DNA of 64,000 nt from Kribbella sindirgiensis (GCF_004331435.1 NZ_SJKA01000006.1:496001-560000); one strand, 5' to 3'; counted from the first letter of the stretch, positions 51,624-59,612 are shown. Notes: generated by a model not told the origin, from the sequence alone. Program-made: numbers and translations.

Positions 51624-52601
51624 ATGGCCGATCCGCTCGCCGACACCCTCGCGCTCACCGAGGCGCACTGCCACGTCTCCCTCGGCTTCGAGGCCATCGG
51701 TGAGTGGGCTCTGCGGTACCCGGCCACGCGGCGCCTCAAGTTCACCGCTGCGGTCGAGGGCACCTGCTGGATCGATTTCGGCGCGGAGTTGCGGACCGGC
51801 CGGATCGAGCTGGGACCGGGCGACGTCGTCCTCTTCGACGGACGCCACGAGTTCGTGAAGGGCAACTCGGACACCGTCCCGGTCGGGGACGCGGTCGAGG
51901 CGTTCGGCGCCGCGGACGGTCCGATCGCCCGGTTCGGCAGCGGCGTCGAGAACGGCGTCGGCCCGAAGGTCGTCGGCATCGGCGGTCATGTGTCCCTGAA
52001 CCGCACCGGCGAGGAGCTGCTGATGCGCGCGCTCCCGCCGGTCATCCACCTCCGCGCCACCGACGAACGCGCCGCGGCGTTCCGCTGGTTGCTCGACAGG
52101 TTGTTGCGCGAGGCATCGACCACGGCGCCCGGCGCGAGTCTGGCCACCGACGACCTCGCCCATCTGCTCTTCCTCGAGGCCTTGCGCGCCTGCCTGGCCG
52201 AGGCCGAGTCCCTCCCGGTCGGCTGGCTCCGCGCGATCGCCGACGAGCGGATCGCGCCGGCGCTCGAGTTGATGCACGACCAGCCTGGTCGCGCCTGGCA
52301 GCTCGAGGAGCTGGCCCAGGCCGCGGCGATGTCCCGTACGACGTTCGCCGAACGCTTCCGCTCCGTCGCCGGCGTCCCGCCGCTCACGTACCTGCTCAAC
52401 TGGCGGATGCGCCTGGCCGAGCGGGCCCTCCGCGACGACGACCAGCCGATGGCCGCCCTCGCGCGCTCGCTCGGCTACACCTCTGACAGCGCGTTCAGCA
52501 ACGCGTTCAAGCGCGTCAACGGCGTTGCCCCACGGCGGTACCGGCAGGCCGTTCGGGCGACGCGCGGCACCAACGATCCGGACGACGCGGTCACGGCTTA
52601 G
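51624..52601 (+). CDS. AraC-family transcriptional regulator with cupin sensor
   Basis: This 325-residue regulator has an N-terminal cupin-type domain (TCWIDFGAELRTGRIELGPG; LFDGRHEFVKG) and a C-terminal double helix-turn-helix (WQLEELAQAAAMSRTTFAER; LARSLGYTSDSAFSNAFKRV) of the AraC/XylS type. The start at 51624 is supported by the promoter position; earlier ATGs would extend into the -35 region. It is divergent from the SDR gene, the usual arrangement for a regulator and its target. It ends overlapping the PPOX gene by 11 bp, tail to tail. Confidence 0.9.
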   Translation: MADPLADTLALTEAHCHVSLGFEAIGEWALRYPATRRLKFTAAVEGTCWIDFGAELRTGRIELGPGDVVLFDGRHEFVKGNSDTVPVGDAVEAFGAADGPIARFGSGVENGVGPKVVGIGGHVSLNRTGEELLMRALPPVIHLRATDERAAAFRWLLDRLLREASTTAPGASLATDDLAHLLFLEALRACLAEAESLPVGWLRAIADERIAPALELMHDQPGRAWQLEELAQAAAMSRTTFAERFRSVAGVPPLTYLLNWRMRLAERALRDDDQPMAALARSLGYTSDSAFSNAFKRVNGVAPRRYRQAVRATRGTNDPDDAVTA

Positions 52602-53007
52602 GCATGCCGTACGCGTGGTCGACGGTCATCGAGAACATCAGCCGCTTGTCCCGCACCATCACCGCGCGGTACTCGTCCCAGTCCGGATGCTCGCCGGACG
52701 CGGTCCGGTAGTAGTCGACGAGATCCTCGACCACCGCGTCGTCCGGTGCGGCGGCGACCGGGCTCAGGTCGGCCTTGCCCTCGAGTACGACGTACGAGCG
52801 GCCGCGGGGCCCGTCGACGTACAGGCTGGCACGGGGGTCGCGGCGCAGGTTCCTGGTCTTCGCCCGGCCGTCGGTGAGCGAGACGCGGATGCGCGTCCCG
52901 TCGAACACGTACGTCACGTTGGACAGCTGCGGCCGGCCGTCCCGCTTGATCGTGACCAGCACGCCGAGCCCGTGAGTCCCGATCCGCTCGAGGAGAGATT
53001 CCGTCAT
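52591..53007 (-). CDS. PPOX-class F420/flavin-dependent protein
   Basis: This 138-residue split-barrel protein belongs to the pyridoxamine-phosphate-oxidase-like group. Its GVLVTIKRDGRPQLSNVTYV and LRRDPRASLYVDGP segments match the actinobacterial F420-dependent TIGR03618-type proteins. Such proteins reduce small molecules or bind the deazaflavin cofactor. The substrate is unknown. It is last in a leftward operon with the hydrolase (17 bp upstream) and the EamA transporter. Confidence 0.87.
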   Translation of the reverse strand: MTESLLERIGTHGLGVLVTIKRDGRPQLSNVTYVFDGTRIRVSLTDGRAKTRNLRRDPRASLYVDGPRGRSYVVLEGKADLSPVAAAPDDAVVEDLVDYYRTASGEHPDWDEYRAVMVRDKRLMFSMTVDHAYGMPKP

Positions 53008-53024
53008 GCCGCCAGCTTAGGAAT

Positions 53025-53684
53025 TCAAGCGCCCTTGAACGCAAGGAACGTCCGCACCGTGGCCAGCCAGCGTTCGGGTGTGTGGGAGTGGATGCGGTGG
53101 CCGGCCTCGATCGTGGCGACTGTTGCCGAGGGCATCAGATTGGCGAGCAGGTCGAAGCGGGACTGGTCGAGGTGGCTCCGCGGACCGCCGGCCAGGAGCA
53201 TTGTGGGCGATCGGATCGTCGACAATCCTGCCCACCACTCGGGCTGCGGTCGGCGGAGGTCGGCAATCACGTCGCGGAGGAGCCTGGGGTCGCAGCGGCG
53301 CCGGGTCAGCCAGCCTGCCGCTAGCAGTGCTAGCGGCGGCATCGGGCGTACGGTTGGCGGGCTGTCCTGGGCGTCGCGTGGCGGAATCGGCAGTTCCTCG
53401 AGGACCAACCGCTCCACTCGATCGGGCTCGGCGACTGCGACGGCGCTCGCCACGAAGGCGCCGAGTGAGTTGCCGACGAAGGTCACGCGGTCCAGCCCGT
53501 CGAGTTCACGTAGTACCTGATCGCGGAAGTCGTCGAGCCGGTACGGGCGGCGCCGTGGTGCACTCCCGTGGCCGAGCAGCGTCGGGCGGTGCACCCGATA
53601 GCCCATCGCCTCGAACTCGGGTACGAACCGGTCCCACGTCGACGGTCCGCTCGTACCTGCATGCAAACACACCAGATCCCGCAT
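53025..53684 (-). CDS. Alpha/beta hydrolase
   Basis: This 219-residue protein has the early HAGTSGPSTWD oxyanion region, the nucleophile elbow GNSLGAF near residue 73 and a C-terminal EAGHRIHSHTPER that supplies the histidine. The substrate is unknown; it resembles small esterase or lactonase-like hydrolases. It is the middle gene of the EamA-hydrolase-PPOX operon, 15 bp after the transporter. A variant of the dispersed palindrome, ATCGTCGACAAT, is at 53216, where the gene reads it in a different frame. Confidence 0.85.
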   Translation of the reverse strand: MRDLVCLHAGTSGPSTWDRFVPEFEAMGYRVHRPTLLGHGSAPRRRPYRLDDFRDQVLRELDGLDRVTFVGNSLGAFVASAVAVAEPDRVERLVLEELPIPPRDAQDSPPTVRPMPPLALLAAGWLTRRRCDPRLLRDVIADLRRPQPEWWAGLSTIRSPTMLLAGGPRSHLDQSRFDLLANLMPSATVATIEAGHRIHSHTPERWLATVRTFLAFKGA

Positions 53685-53699
53685 CTTTCGAAGCTCCTC

Positions 53700-54491
53700 T
53701 CAAAGACTCACCAGGAGTACGCCGGCTACCACAACGACCAGCCCTGCGACGCGCGGCCGCTCACGGAGCACGACCGCGCCGAGCAATGCTCCGAGGACGA
53801 CGTTCAAGGTCCGGCCGACGGCCACGGTGCCGACCGAGGTGAACGACAGCGCGAGGAGGACGAGGCCGTAGCTGGCCGGCATCAACACCGCGATCGGTAC
53901 GGCGGCCCGCCACTGCCGAACCGTGCTGCGGACATCGCGGACGATTGTCGACAACACGACGATCTGCGCCACGTTCGCGACCGCGAGGTACGAGAGAACG
54001 TCGACCTTCAGATTGTCGACCGCGTACCCATCCCAGACCGTGTATGCCGTCGTACAGGCCGCCACCATCAACCCGAGCCCGATCCCGCGCACCGGCGTAC
54101 GGGAGTGCGGACGATCCATCAGCAGAACTCCGGCGAGCGTGAGCCCCGCGCCCGCGAGGACGCGCGGACCCGAGCCCGACCACGGAAGCGTCGCGGCGGA
54201 CACGAGCAGGGGCGCCGTACCGCGGCTGACCGGATACACCGTGGAGAAGTCACCGACGGCGTACGCCTTCTGCAGCGTCACGGCGTACGTCGTGTGCAGC
54301 GCCATGCTCACCAGGCCGGCCCACCACACCGTCGTGTGCGAGCCGCGGACGAGCAGCACGACCGAAATGGGCAGGGTCAGCAGGCCGCACAGCCAGATGA
54401 ATGCGGGGCCGCCCAGGCCGCCGCGTTTGAGGAGCAGGTTCCAGGTCGCGTGGCAGCAGGCGGACGCTGTCAGCAGGCCGAGGGCGATCAC
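53700..54491 (-). CDS. EamA/DMT-family transporter
   Basis: This 263-residue membrane protein has about ten hydrophobic segments in two EamA halves (FIWLCGLLTLPISVVLLVRG; STVYPVSRGTAPLLVSAATL; GRTLNVVLGALLGAVVLRER). Drug/metabolite transporters of this type export metabolites or take up small solutes; the substrate is unknown. The GTG at 54491 is the likely start because tandem operators occupy the DNA immediately upstream. It is the first gene of a three-gene leftward operon. Palindrome variants lie at 53943 and 54012. Confidence 0.83.
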   Translation of the reverse strand: MIALGLLTASACCHATWNLLLKRGGLGGPAFIWLCGLLTLPISVVLLVRGSHTTVWWAGLVSMALHTTYAVTLQKAYAVGDFSTVYPVSRGTAPLLVSAATLPWSGSGPRVLAGAGLTLAGVLLMDRPHSRTPVRGIGLGLMVAACTTAYTVWDGYAVDNLKVDVLSYLAVANVAQIVVLSTIVRDVRSTVRQWRAAVPIAVLMPASYGLVLLALSFTSVGTVAVGRTLNVVLGALLGAVVLRERPRVAGLVVVVAGVLLVSL

Positions 54492-54530
54492 GTAGACAGT
54501 GTCTACAGGATGTCGATAGACGCTGTCTAC
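54492..54530 (-). promoter_or_regulatory. Tandem operators GTAGAC-N3-GTCTAC
   Basis: GTAGACAGTGTCTAC (54492-54506) and ATAGACGCTGTCTAC (54516-54530) are two palindromes of the form TAGAC-N3-GTCTA, 24 bp centre to centre. They abut the GTG of the EamA gene, so they must overlap its promoter and 5' end. They fit dimeric TetR- or GntR-type repressor binding. No such regulator is adjacent. Confidence 0.75.
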
Positions 54531-54603
54531 TCGAACCTGTGGATCCGCTGAAGAAGGCCGCCGGATGCTGGCCCGGTGGCGGTGCGCTGGACACGATCGG
54601 AGC

Positions 54604-55950
54604 ATGACCGGGATCAGCGAAAGGGCCGTCGTACGACGGCTGAACGACCGGCTGGCCTTCGGCCCCGCGCCGAGCGACCTGGAGGCCGGCGTCGACGCGA
54701 CCGTACGACGCCTGCTCGGCCCGACCACGGATGCGGCCGCGGCGGCAATCCCCGCACCGACAGGGCTCGAACCACCGGCGAAGGCGAAGAAACAGGACAA
54801 AGGCGCGAACAAGCCCACGCCGGGCGGGGAGCGGAGTCCGGAGGGTGAGAAGCGGGATCCGGCGGCGAAGAAGGCTGCGAATCGGGAGCGGGCTGCGCAG
54901 GAACGCAAGTTGACGATCTGGTGGCTCGACCGGATGGTCGTGAGCCGGACCGCGGGGGAGCGGCTGACGTGGTTCTGGCACGGACACTTCGCGACCAGCA
55001 ACCAGAAGGTCCGCAACGCGGCCTGGATGCTGGCCCAGAACCAGACCCAGCGCCGACTCGCGCTCGGCCGGTTCGGCGACCTGGCGCAGGCGATGATCGT
55101 GGACACCGCGATGATCCGCTGGCTCGACGGACAGAAGAACCGCAAGGGCTCACCGAACGAGAACCTGGCCCGCGAGTTCATGGAGCTGTTCACGCTCGGC
55201 ATCGGCCACTACCAGGAAACCGACGTCGCGCAGGGCGCGCGCTGCCTGACCGGATGGGTGCTGCGCGAGGACGCCGCGACCTTCCAGCGGAGGCGATTCG
55301 ACACCGGCAGTAAGACGGTGCTCGGCAGGACCGGCGACTTCGGCGCCAAGGATTTCGCGCAGCTCGCGTTGGCGCAGCCCGCGTCGGCCGGATTTGTGAT
55401 CGGGCGGTTGTGGTTCCGGCTGGTGTCGGCGACGCCGCCCGACGCGGCCACGGTCGCCCGGCTGACCGCGGCGTACGGCAGCAACCGGGATGTGAGGTCG
55501 TTGCTGACAGCAATGGTTGGCGAGGCGGCGTTCCGGGACCCGGCGGCAAGCCTGGTGAAGCAGCCGGTCGAGTGGGCGGTCGGACTGCTGCGGGCGCTGG
55601 GTGTCCGGCCGGGAAAGCTGGCAGAGAAGGATCAGACCAAGCTGCTCGCCGGCCTGCGGGGGATGGGCCAGTTGCCGTACCGCCCGCCGAGCGTCGGCGG
55701 CTGGCCTGCCGGCGCGAGCTGGCTGACCACGTCAGCCGGCGTGACGCGGCTGCAACTCGCGCAGCAGTTGGCCAAGAAGGCCGACCTGTCGATTGTCGAC
55801 AATGCAACCGATCGAGTGCAGGCGGTCGGCGCCTTGCTCGGTGTCGACAGTTGGTCGGAGCGGACCCGGTCGGCGCTGGCCGGTGTCAAGGACCCGGCGC
55901 AGCTGACCGCGGTGGCAGCGTGCGCACCCGAGTACGTCGTGAGCGGATAG
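54604..55950 (+). CDS. DUF1800 family protein
   Basis: This 448-residue protein matches DUF1800 (LTWFWHGHFATSNQKV near residue 125; NENLAREFMELFTLGIGHY near 190). After residue 60 it carries a lysine-rich low-complexity insert of about 40 residues (KAKKQDKGANK). No signal peptide is visible, although partner DUF1501 proteins are usually exported. The family's biochemical role is unknown. It is followed 7 bp later by the DUF1501 gene, the standard pairing in many bacteria. It contains an exact ATTGTCGACAAT at 55792. Confidence 0.85.
   Translation: MTGISERAVVRRLNDRLAFGPAPSDLEAGVDATVRRLLGPTTDAAAAAIPAPTGLEPPAKAKKQDKGANKPTPGGERSPEGEKRDPAAKKAANRERAAQERKLTIWWLDRMVVSRTAGERLTWFWHGHFATSNQKVRNAAWMLAQNQTQRRLALGRFGDLAQAMIVDTAMIRWLDGQKNRKGSPNENLAREFMELFTLGIGHYQETDVAQGARCLTGWVLREDAATFQRRRFDTGSKTVLGRTGDFGAKDFAQLALAQPASAGFVIGRLWFRLVSATPPDAATVARLTAAYGSNRDVRSLLTAMVGEAAFRDPAASLVKQPVEWAVGLLRALGVRPGKLAEKDQTKLLAGLRGMGQLPYRPPSVGGWPAGASWLTTSAGVTRLQLAQQLAKKADLSIVDNATDRVQAVGALLGVDSWSERTRSALAGVKDPAQLTAVAACAPEYVVSG
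55792..55803. repeat. Dispersed palindrome ATTGTCGACAAT, exact copy in the DUF1800 gene
   Basis: This is the third exact copy, again with ATT and AAT codons. A related word, ATTGTGGACAAT, lies 163 bp on at 55955 and spans the start codon of the next gene. Its complement contains TTGTCCACA, the actinobacterial DnaA-box consensus. Confidence 0.6.
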
Positions 55951-55957
55951 GAGCATT

Positions 55958-57208
55958 GTGGACAATCTGACGAGACGACGGTTCCTGGCGCTCAGCGGCG
56001 TGTCCGCGGCGGGTGCTCTGGCCGCCGGGGCGACCCAGGTGAACTGGTCCGACCTGATGGCCGCGGCCGTCGACGATCCGTTGCCGAGCGACCAGTCGGT
56101 GCTCGTCGTCATCACCTTGTACGGCGGGAACGACGGGCTCAACACAGTCGTCCCGGCGGCGGACCCGGCGTACCAGAAGGCTCGGCCGGACCTGGCGTAC
56201 CAGACCAACGAGGTGCTCGATCTCGGCGACGGGCTCGGACTGAACCCGGGAATGAAGGGCCTCAAGGGCTTGTGGGACGACAAGCGGCTCGCGATCGTCC
56301 GCGGGGTCGGTTACCCGGACCCGGACCGCAGCCACTTCCGGTCGATGGCGATCTGGCAGACGGCGTCACCCAAGTCGCCGGTACCGACGGGGTGGCTCGG
56401 CCGCTGGCTCGACGCAACCGGCGCCGACCCACTGCGGGCGGTCTCCGTCGAACCAACCCTGCCGCCACTCCTGGCCGGCGCGACCACTGCCGCCGCTTCG
56501 CTTCCGTTGCGCGGACTGTCCTTGCCCGGCGGTGCATTGGGTACGGCGTACGCCGCACTGGGCAAGCCGAGCCCGGGTGACGGCCACTGGCAGGCTCGGG
56601 CGGCCAAGTCGGTGCTGGACCTGCAGAACGCCACGCAGGTGCTGGGCAAGGCGGTGCGGAGCGGCCATGAGCAGGAGGACGAGGACGACGAGGAACGGAC
56701 CAAGGGTGCGTCCGCGGGTGGTGCCTCGCAGCTCGGCGCGCAGCTCGAACTGATCGCCGGGCTGATCGAGGCCGGTGTGCCGACGCGGGCGTACTCCGCT
56801 TCGCTCGGCGGGTTCGACACCCACGCGGACGAGCGCGGGACACAGCAGCGGCTGCTGACCGAGCTCGACGGTGCGCTGACGCCGTTCGTCCAACGTCTGC
56901 AGCGGACCGACCGCGGGAAGAACGCGGTCGTCCTCGTGTACTCGGAGTTCGGCCGGCGAGTTCAGGCGAACGGCAGCGAAGGCACCGACCACGGCACCGC
57001 CGGCCCGGTCTTCGTCCTGGGCGAGAAAGTCACGGGCGGCTTCTACGGCGAACAACCCAGCCTCACGGACCTGTCGAACGGCGACCTCAAATCCACCACC
57101 GACTTCCGCGACGTGTACGCCACAGCCCTCCACCACGTCCTGGGCGCCGACCCCACCCAAATCCTCCCCAACCACACCACCACAATCCCCAACCTCCTCC
57201 GCACCTAA
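55958..57208 (+). CDS. DUF1501 family exported protein
   Basis: This 416-residue protein has a twin-arginine signal (LTRRRFLALSGVSAAGALAA) and the DUF1501 core (VLVVITLYGGNDGLNTVVP near residue 48; GFDTHADERGTQQRLLTELD near 285; HGTAGPVFVLGEKVTGGFYG near 347). The fold is related to sulfatase/alkaline-phosphatase-like enzymes, but no reaction is established. An acidic insert (EQEDEDDEERT) lies near 240. GTG 55958 is the start. It is paired with DUF1800 upstream and ends in a region with complex inverted repeats. Confidence 0.87.
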   Translation: MDNLTRRRFLALSGVSAAGALAAGATQVNWSDLMAAAVDDPLPSDQSVLVVITLYGGNDGLNTVVPAADPAYQKARPDLAYQTNEVLDLGDGLGLNPGMKGLKGLWDDKRLAIVRGVGYPDPDRSHFRSMAIWQTASPKSPVPTGWLGRWLDATGADPLRAVSVEPTLPPLLAGATTAAASLPLRGLSLPGGALGTAYAALGKPSPGDGHWQARAAKSVLDLQNATQVLGKAVRSGHEQEDEDDEERTKGASAGGASQLGAQLELIAGLIEAGVPTRAYSASLGGFDTHADERGTQQRLLTELDGALTPFVQRLQRTDRGKNAVVLVYSEFGRRVQANGSEGTDHGTAGPVFVLGEKVTGGFYGEQPSLTDLSNGDLKSTTDFRDVYATALHHVLGADPTQILPNHTTTIPNLLRT

Positions 57209-57291
57209 CAGCCCACCGGCCTACTCACCCGCGCCTCGCGCCGCCCGCGCCACGCGCCCGCCCCGGCGCTCGCTCGGCTTCGCCTCGTACC

Positions 57292-57382
57292 GCATTTGCC
57301 TGGCTGACCCATCAAATTGGGGGTTCATGAGCCGGAACCAGGGTGTGGAACCCCCGATTTGCCTGGTCCACCAGGCAAATGC
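57292..57382. repeat. Mutually exclusive inverted repeats after DUF1501
   Basis: Three pairings compete. CAAATTGGGGGTTC (57313-57326) pairs with GAACCCCCGATTTG (57348-57361) with one G-T pair. ATTTGCCTGG (57357-57366) pairs with CCAGGCAAAT (57371-57380) around a 4-nt loop. GCATTTGCCTGG (57292-57303) pairs with CCAGGCAAATGC (57371-57382). The layout resembles a terminator/antiterminator switch or a small mobile repeat. Confidence 0.6.
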
Positions 57383-57407
57383 GCTGACGTGGCCCGGGCG
57401 GGCGCGT

Positions 57408-57470
57408 GGGTGGGTGTCCTGGGGTGGGTGTCCTGGGGTGGGTGTCCTGGGGTGGGTGTCCTGGGGTGGG
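57408..57470 (+). repeat. Tandem repeat GGGTGGGTGTCCTG x4.5
   Basis: There are four perfect 14-nt copies (57408-57463) followed by a partial GGGTGGG. The run of G-triplets could form G-quadruplexes on the plus strand. There are no spacers, so it is not a CRISPR. Confidence 0.9.
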
Positions 57471-57499
57471 CGCGTTGCGCGCGTGAGTGGGGTGGGTGG

Positions 57500-58798
57500 T
57501 CAGGTGGGATGGGGTGGATTGGTTGGGGGCGGGAGGTGGAGGTGGAAGGCGGCGCCTGGGTGGGGGGAGGGGCGGTTGGTGACTGTTAGGTCGCCGCCGT
57601 GGGCTCGGGCTACGCCGCGGGCTATGGCGAGGCCTAGGCCGGCGCCTTTGCTGTGGGGGCCGTGGACGAGGCGGTCGAAGATGCGTTCGCGGGCGGGTGG
57701 GGGTACGCCGGGGCCGTCGTCCTCGACGCGTACGCCGGTAGGGGTGACTGTGATGCGGAGCGTGTGGGCACCGGCCTGGCGGGCGTTGTCGACGAGGTTG
57801 GTGAGGACTTGGGTGAGCCGGTCGCCGTCGGCCGTGACGGTCGCGGAGCCGTGGATCTCGACGGAGACGTCGGGGGCGACCAGGCGCAGGCGAGCGGCCT
57901 GAGCTTCAGCCAGCTGCCGGAGGTCCACCGGCGCGAGCTGCAACTGCAGTCCCGCGTCGATCCGGCTCAACTCCAGCAGGTCGGAGACCAGCGTGCCGGC
58001 GCGGCGCGACTCCCGCACGAGCAGCAACTCCAGCTCCTCACGCTGCGCGGCCGACGCCCCCGGCCCCAATTGGATGAGAGTTTCGGCGGCAGTCTGCAAC
58101 CCCGCCACCGGCGTACGCAGCTCATGAGCCGCATCCGCGACGAACTCCCGCATCCGATCCTCCGACCGCCGGGCCGCGCCCTCGGCGCCCTCCAGGGCGT
58201 CGAGCATTTCGTCGAAGGCGGTGGCGGTGCGGCCTAGTTCGGTGTCGGCGCGTTCGGGTTGCAGGCGTTCGCCTCGGCGGCCGGCTGCGATCGAGCGGGC
58301 CAGGGCGGTCATCTTGTCCAGGGGTGCCAGGGCGAAGCGCATGCCGATCGTCAGCGCGAGTGCGGTGATCAGGATCGCGGCCGCCCCGGACAGCAGCAGG
58401 ACGGTACGCAGTCGGGCGCTGGCGTCCGCGAGCAACCCGGTGTCCGCGGACAGCAGGAGTTGCGCGCCTTTCGTCTGCTGGCCGGCCTGCAGGGTCGCTG
58501 TCACCTGCCGGACAGTTCCGCCCGGGTCGATCGGCGGCGCACCGAGCTGCCGGCCGTTCCGCAGGATCAGCGTCACCCGGACGCCGTCCGCGTCCACCCG
58601 CCGTACCAGGTTGCCTGGTGCAACGTTCTGCCGTGCGAGCTGTTGCGCGAGTTGCGCTCGCCCCGTGAGCAGCGAGTCGAGGCTGCGCTCCGCCTGCGCG
58701 TCGAACACCGCCTTCACCGTCAGCCCGGTGATCGGCAGCACCACGAGCAGTACGGCGATGGCGGTCAACGTCACCCGCACGCGCAGCGACAGGTTCAT
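57500..58798 (-). CDS. Two-component sensor histidine kinase
   Basis: This 432-residue membrane kinase has TM helix 1 (VTLTAIAVLLVVLPITGLTV), an extracytoplasmic sensor of about 110 residues, and TM helix 2 (LLLSGAAAILITALALTIG). An HAMP-like linker follows, then the H box FVADAAHELRTPVAGLQTA near residue 240, the N box LTNLVDNARQAG and the G boxes VEDDGPGVPP and GAGLGLAIARG. Its ATG overlaps the response-regulator stop in ATGA. The signal sensed is unknown. Confidence 0.93.
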   Translation of the reverse strand: MNLSLRVRVTLTAIAVLLVVLPITGLTVKAVFDAQAERSLDSLLTGRAQLAQQLARQNVAPGNLVRRVDADGVRVTLILRNGRQLGAPPIDPGGTVRQVTATLQAGQQTKGAQLLLSADTGLLADASARLRTVLLLSGAAAILITALALTIGMRFALAPLDKMTALARSIAAGRRGERLQPERADTELGRTATAFDEMLDALEGAEGAARRSEDRMREFVADAAHELRTPVAGLQTAAETLIQLGPGASAAQREELELLLVRESRRAGTLVSDLLELSRIDAGLQLQLAPVDLRQLAEAQAARLRLVAPDVSVEIHGSATVTADGDRLTQVLTNLVDNARQAGAHTLRITVTPTGVRVEDDGPGVPPPARERIFDRLVHGPHSKGAGLGLAIARGVARAHGGDLTVTNRPSPHPGAAFHLHLPPPTNPPHPT

Positions 58799-59457
58799 GA
58801 CCGCAACACGTACCCGGAGCCGCGGACCGTGTGCAGCAGGCGCGGGCCGTGGGCCTCCAGTTTGCGGCGGAGACCGCTGACGTATACCTCGACCAGGTTG
58901 TCCGCGTAGTCGTCGTATCCCCAGACAGCGGTCAGCAGTTGCGTCTTGCCGACCACCTTCCCGTCCCGTCCGGCCAGGAACGCGAGCAGCTTGAACTCGG
59001 TCGCCGTCAGTTCGATCGCCGTCCCGCCCCGGCGTACCGCTCGCGCTTCGACGTCCACCTCGAGGTCGCCGACCGCCAGCACGGTCCGCAGCCGTCCCAT
59101 CCGGCGCAGTACCGCCTCCACGCGGGCGATCAGCTCGGCGAGGACGAACGGCTTGACCACGTAGTCGTCCGCGCCGGTGCGCAAGCCGTGCAGGCGGTCT
59201 TCGACGGCGTCGCGGGCGGTCAGCAGGATCACGCCGGCGTTCGACGTCTCGCGGGCGAGTGACAGCAGTTCGAAGCCGTCGCGCCCGGGCAGCATCACAT
59301 CCAGCAGCACGAGGTCCGGCCGGTACGCCGCCAGTTCGCGTTCGAACCCGTCGCCGTCCGGGAGGGTCCGTACGTCGTGCCCGGCCTCGGTCAGCGCGAT
59401 CGCGACGGCGGTCCGGATCGGTTCCGCGTCCTCGACCACCAGCACCCGCGCCGTCAT
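58795..59457 (-). CDS. Response regulator, OmpR/PhoP family
   Basis: This 220-residue regulator has a receiver domain with acidic pocket (VLVVEDAEPIRT), phospho-acceptor Asp in DLVLLDVMLPGRDGFELL near residue 53 and Lys in DDYVVKPFVLAELIAR near 102. A C-terminal winged helix (ELTATEFKLLAFLAGRDGKV; VEVYVSGLRRKLEAHG) binds DNA. It is the first gene of the two-component operon and is divergent from leuA. Targets are unknown. Confidence 0.94.
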   Translation of the reverse strand: MTARVLVVEDAEPIRTAVAIALTEAGHDVRTLPDGDGFERELAAYRPDLVLLDVMLPGRDGFELLSLARETSNAGVILLTARDAVEDRLHGLRTGADDYVVKPFVLAELIARVEAVLRRMGRLRTVLAVGDLEVDVEARAVRRGGTAIELTATEFKLLAFLAGRDGKVVGKTQLLTAVWGYDDYADNLVEVYVSGLRRKLEAHGPRLLHTVRGSGYVLRS

Positions 59458-59572
59458 CCGCCCATCCTCGCACCGCGGCCGCTCCGCCCCGCGCCCCTCA
59501 CCCCCACATCCTCAGCACATCCTCAGCGAGGCCCTGGTCACTCTCTGTGTCTCGCCGGTCGAGACCCCCGGT

Positions 59573-59602
59573 TCGACGGGCCGGGGGAGTTGTGCATAGA
59601 CT
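59573..59602 (+). promoter_or_regulatory. leuA leader promoter
   Basis: TTCGAC (-35, 59573) and TAGACT (-10, 59597) are separated by 18 bp. This places transcription start only a few bases before the leader-peptide ATG at 59613. Confidence 0.6.
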
Positions 59603-59612
59603 CGCTGGCATC

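Larger units (their letters stand above)
57209..57499. other. 291-bp convergent intergenic region rich in repeats
   Basis: No gene was found here. It contains nested inverted repeats (57292-57382) and a 14-nt tandem repeat (57408-57470), each described separately. The first 80 bp are GC-rich with no clear structure. Confidence 0.6.

Noticed and set aside
57408..57470. CRISPR array
   Set aside because: The repeats are 14 nt and contiguous, with no spacers and no cas genes in the window.
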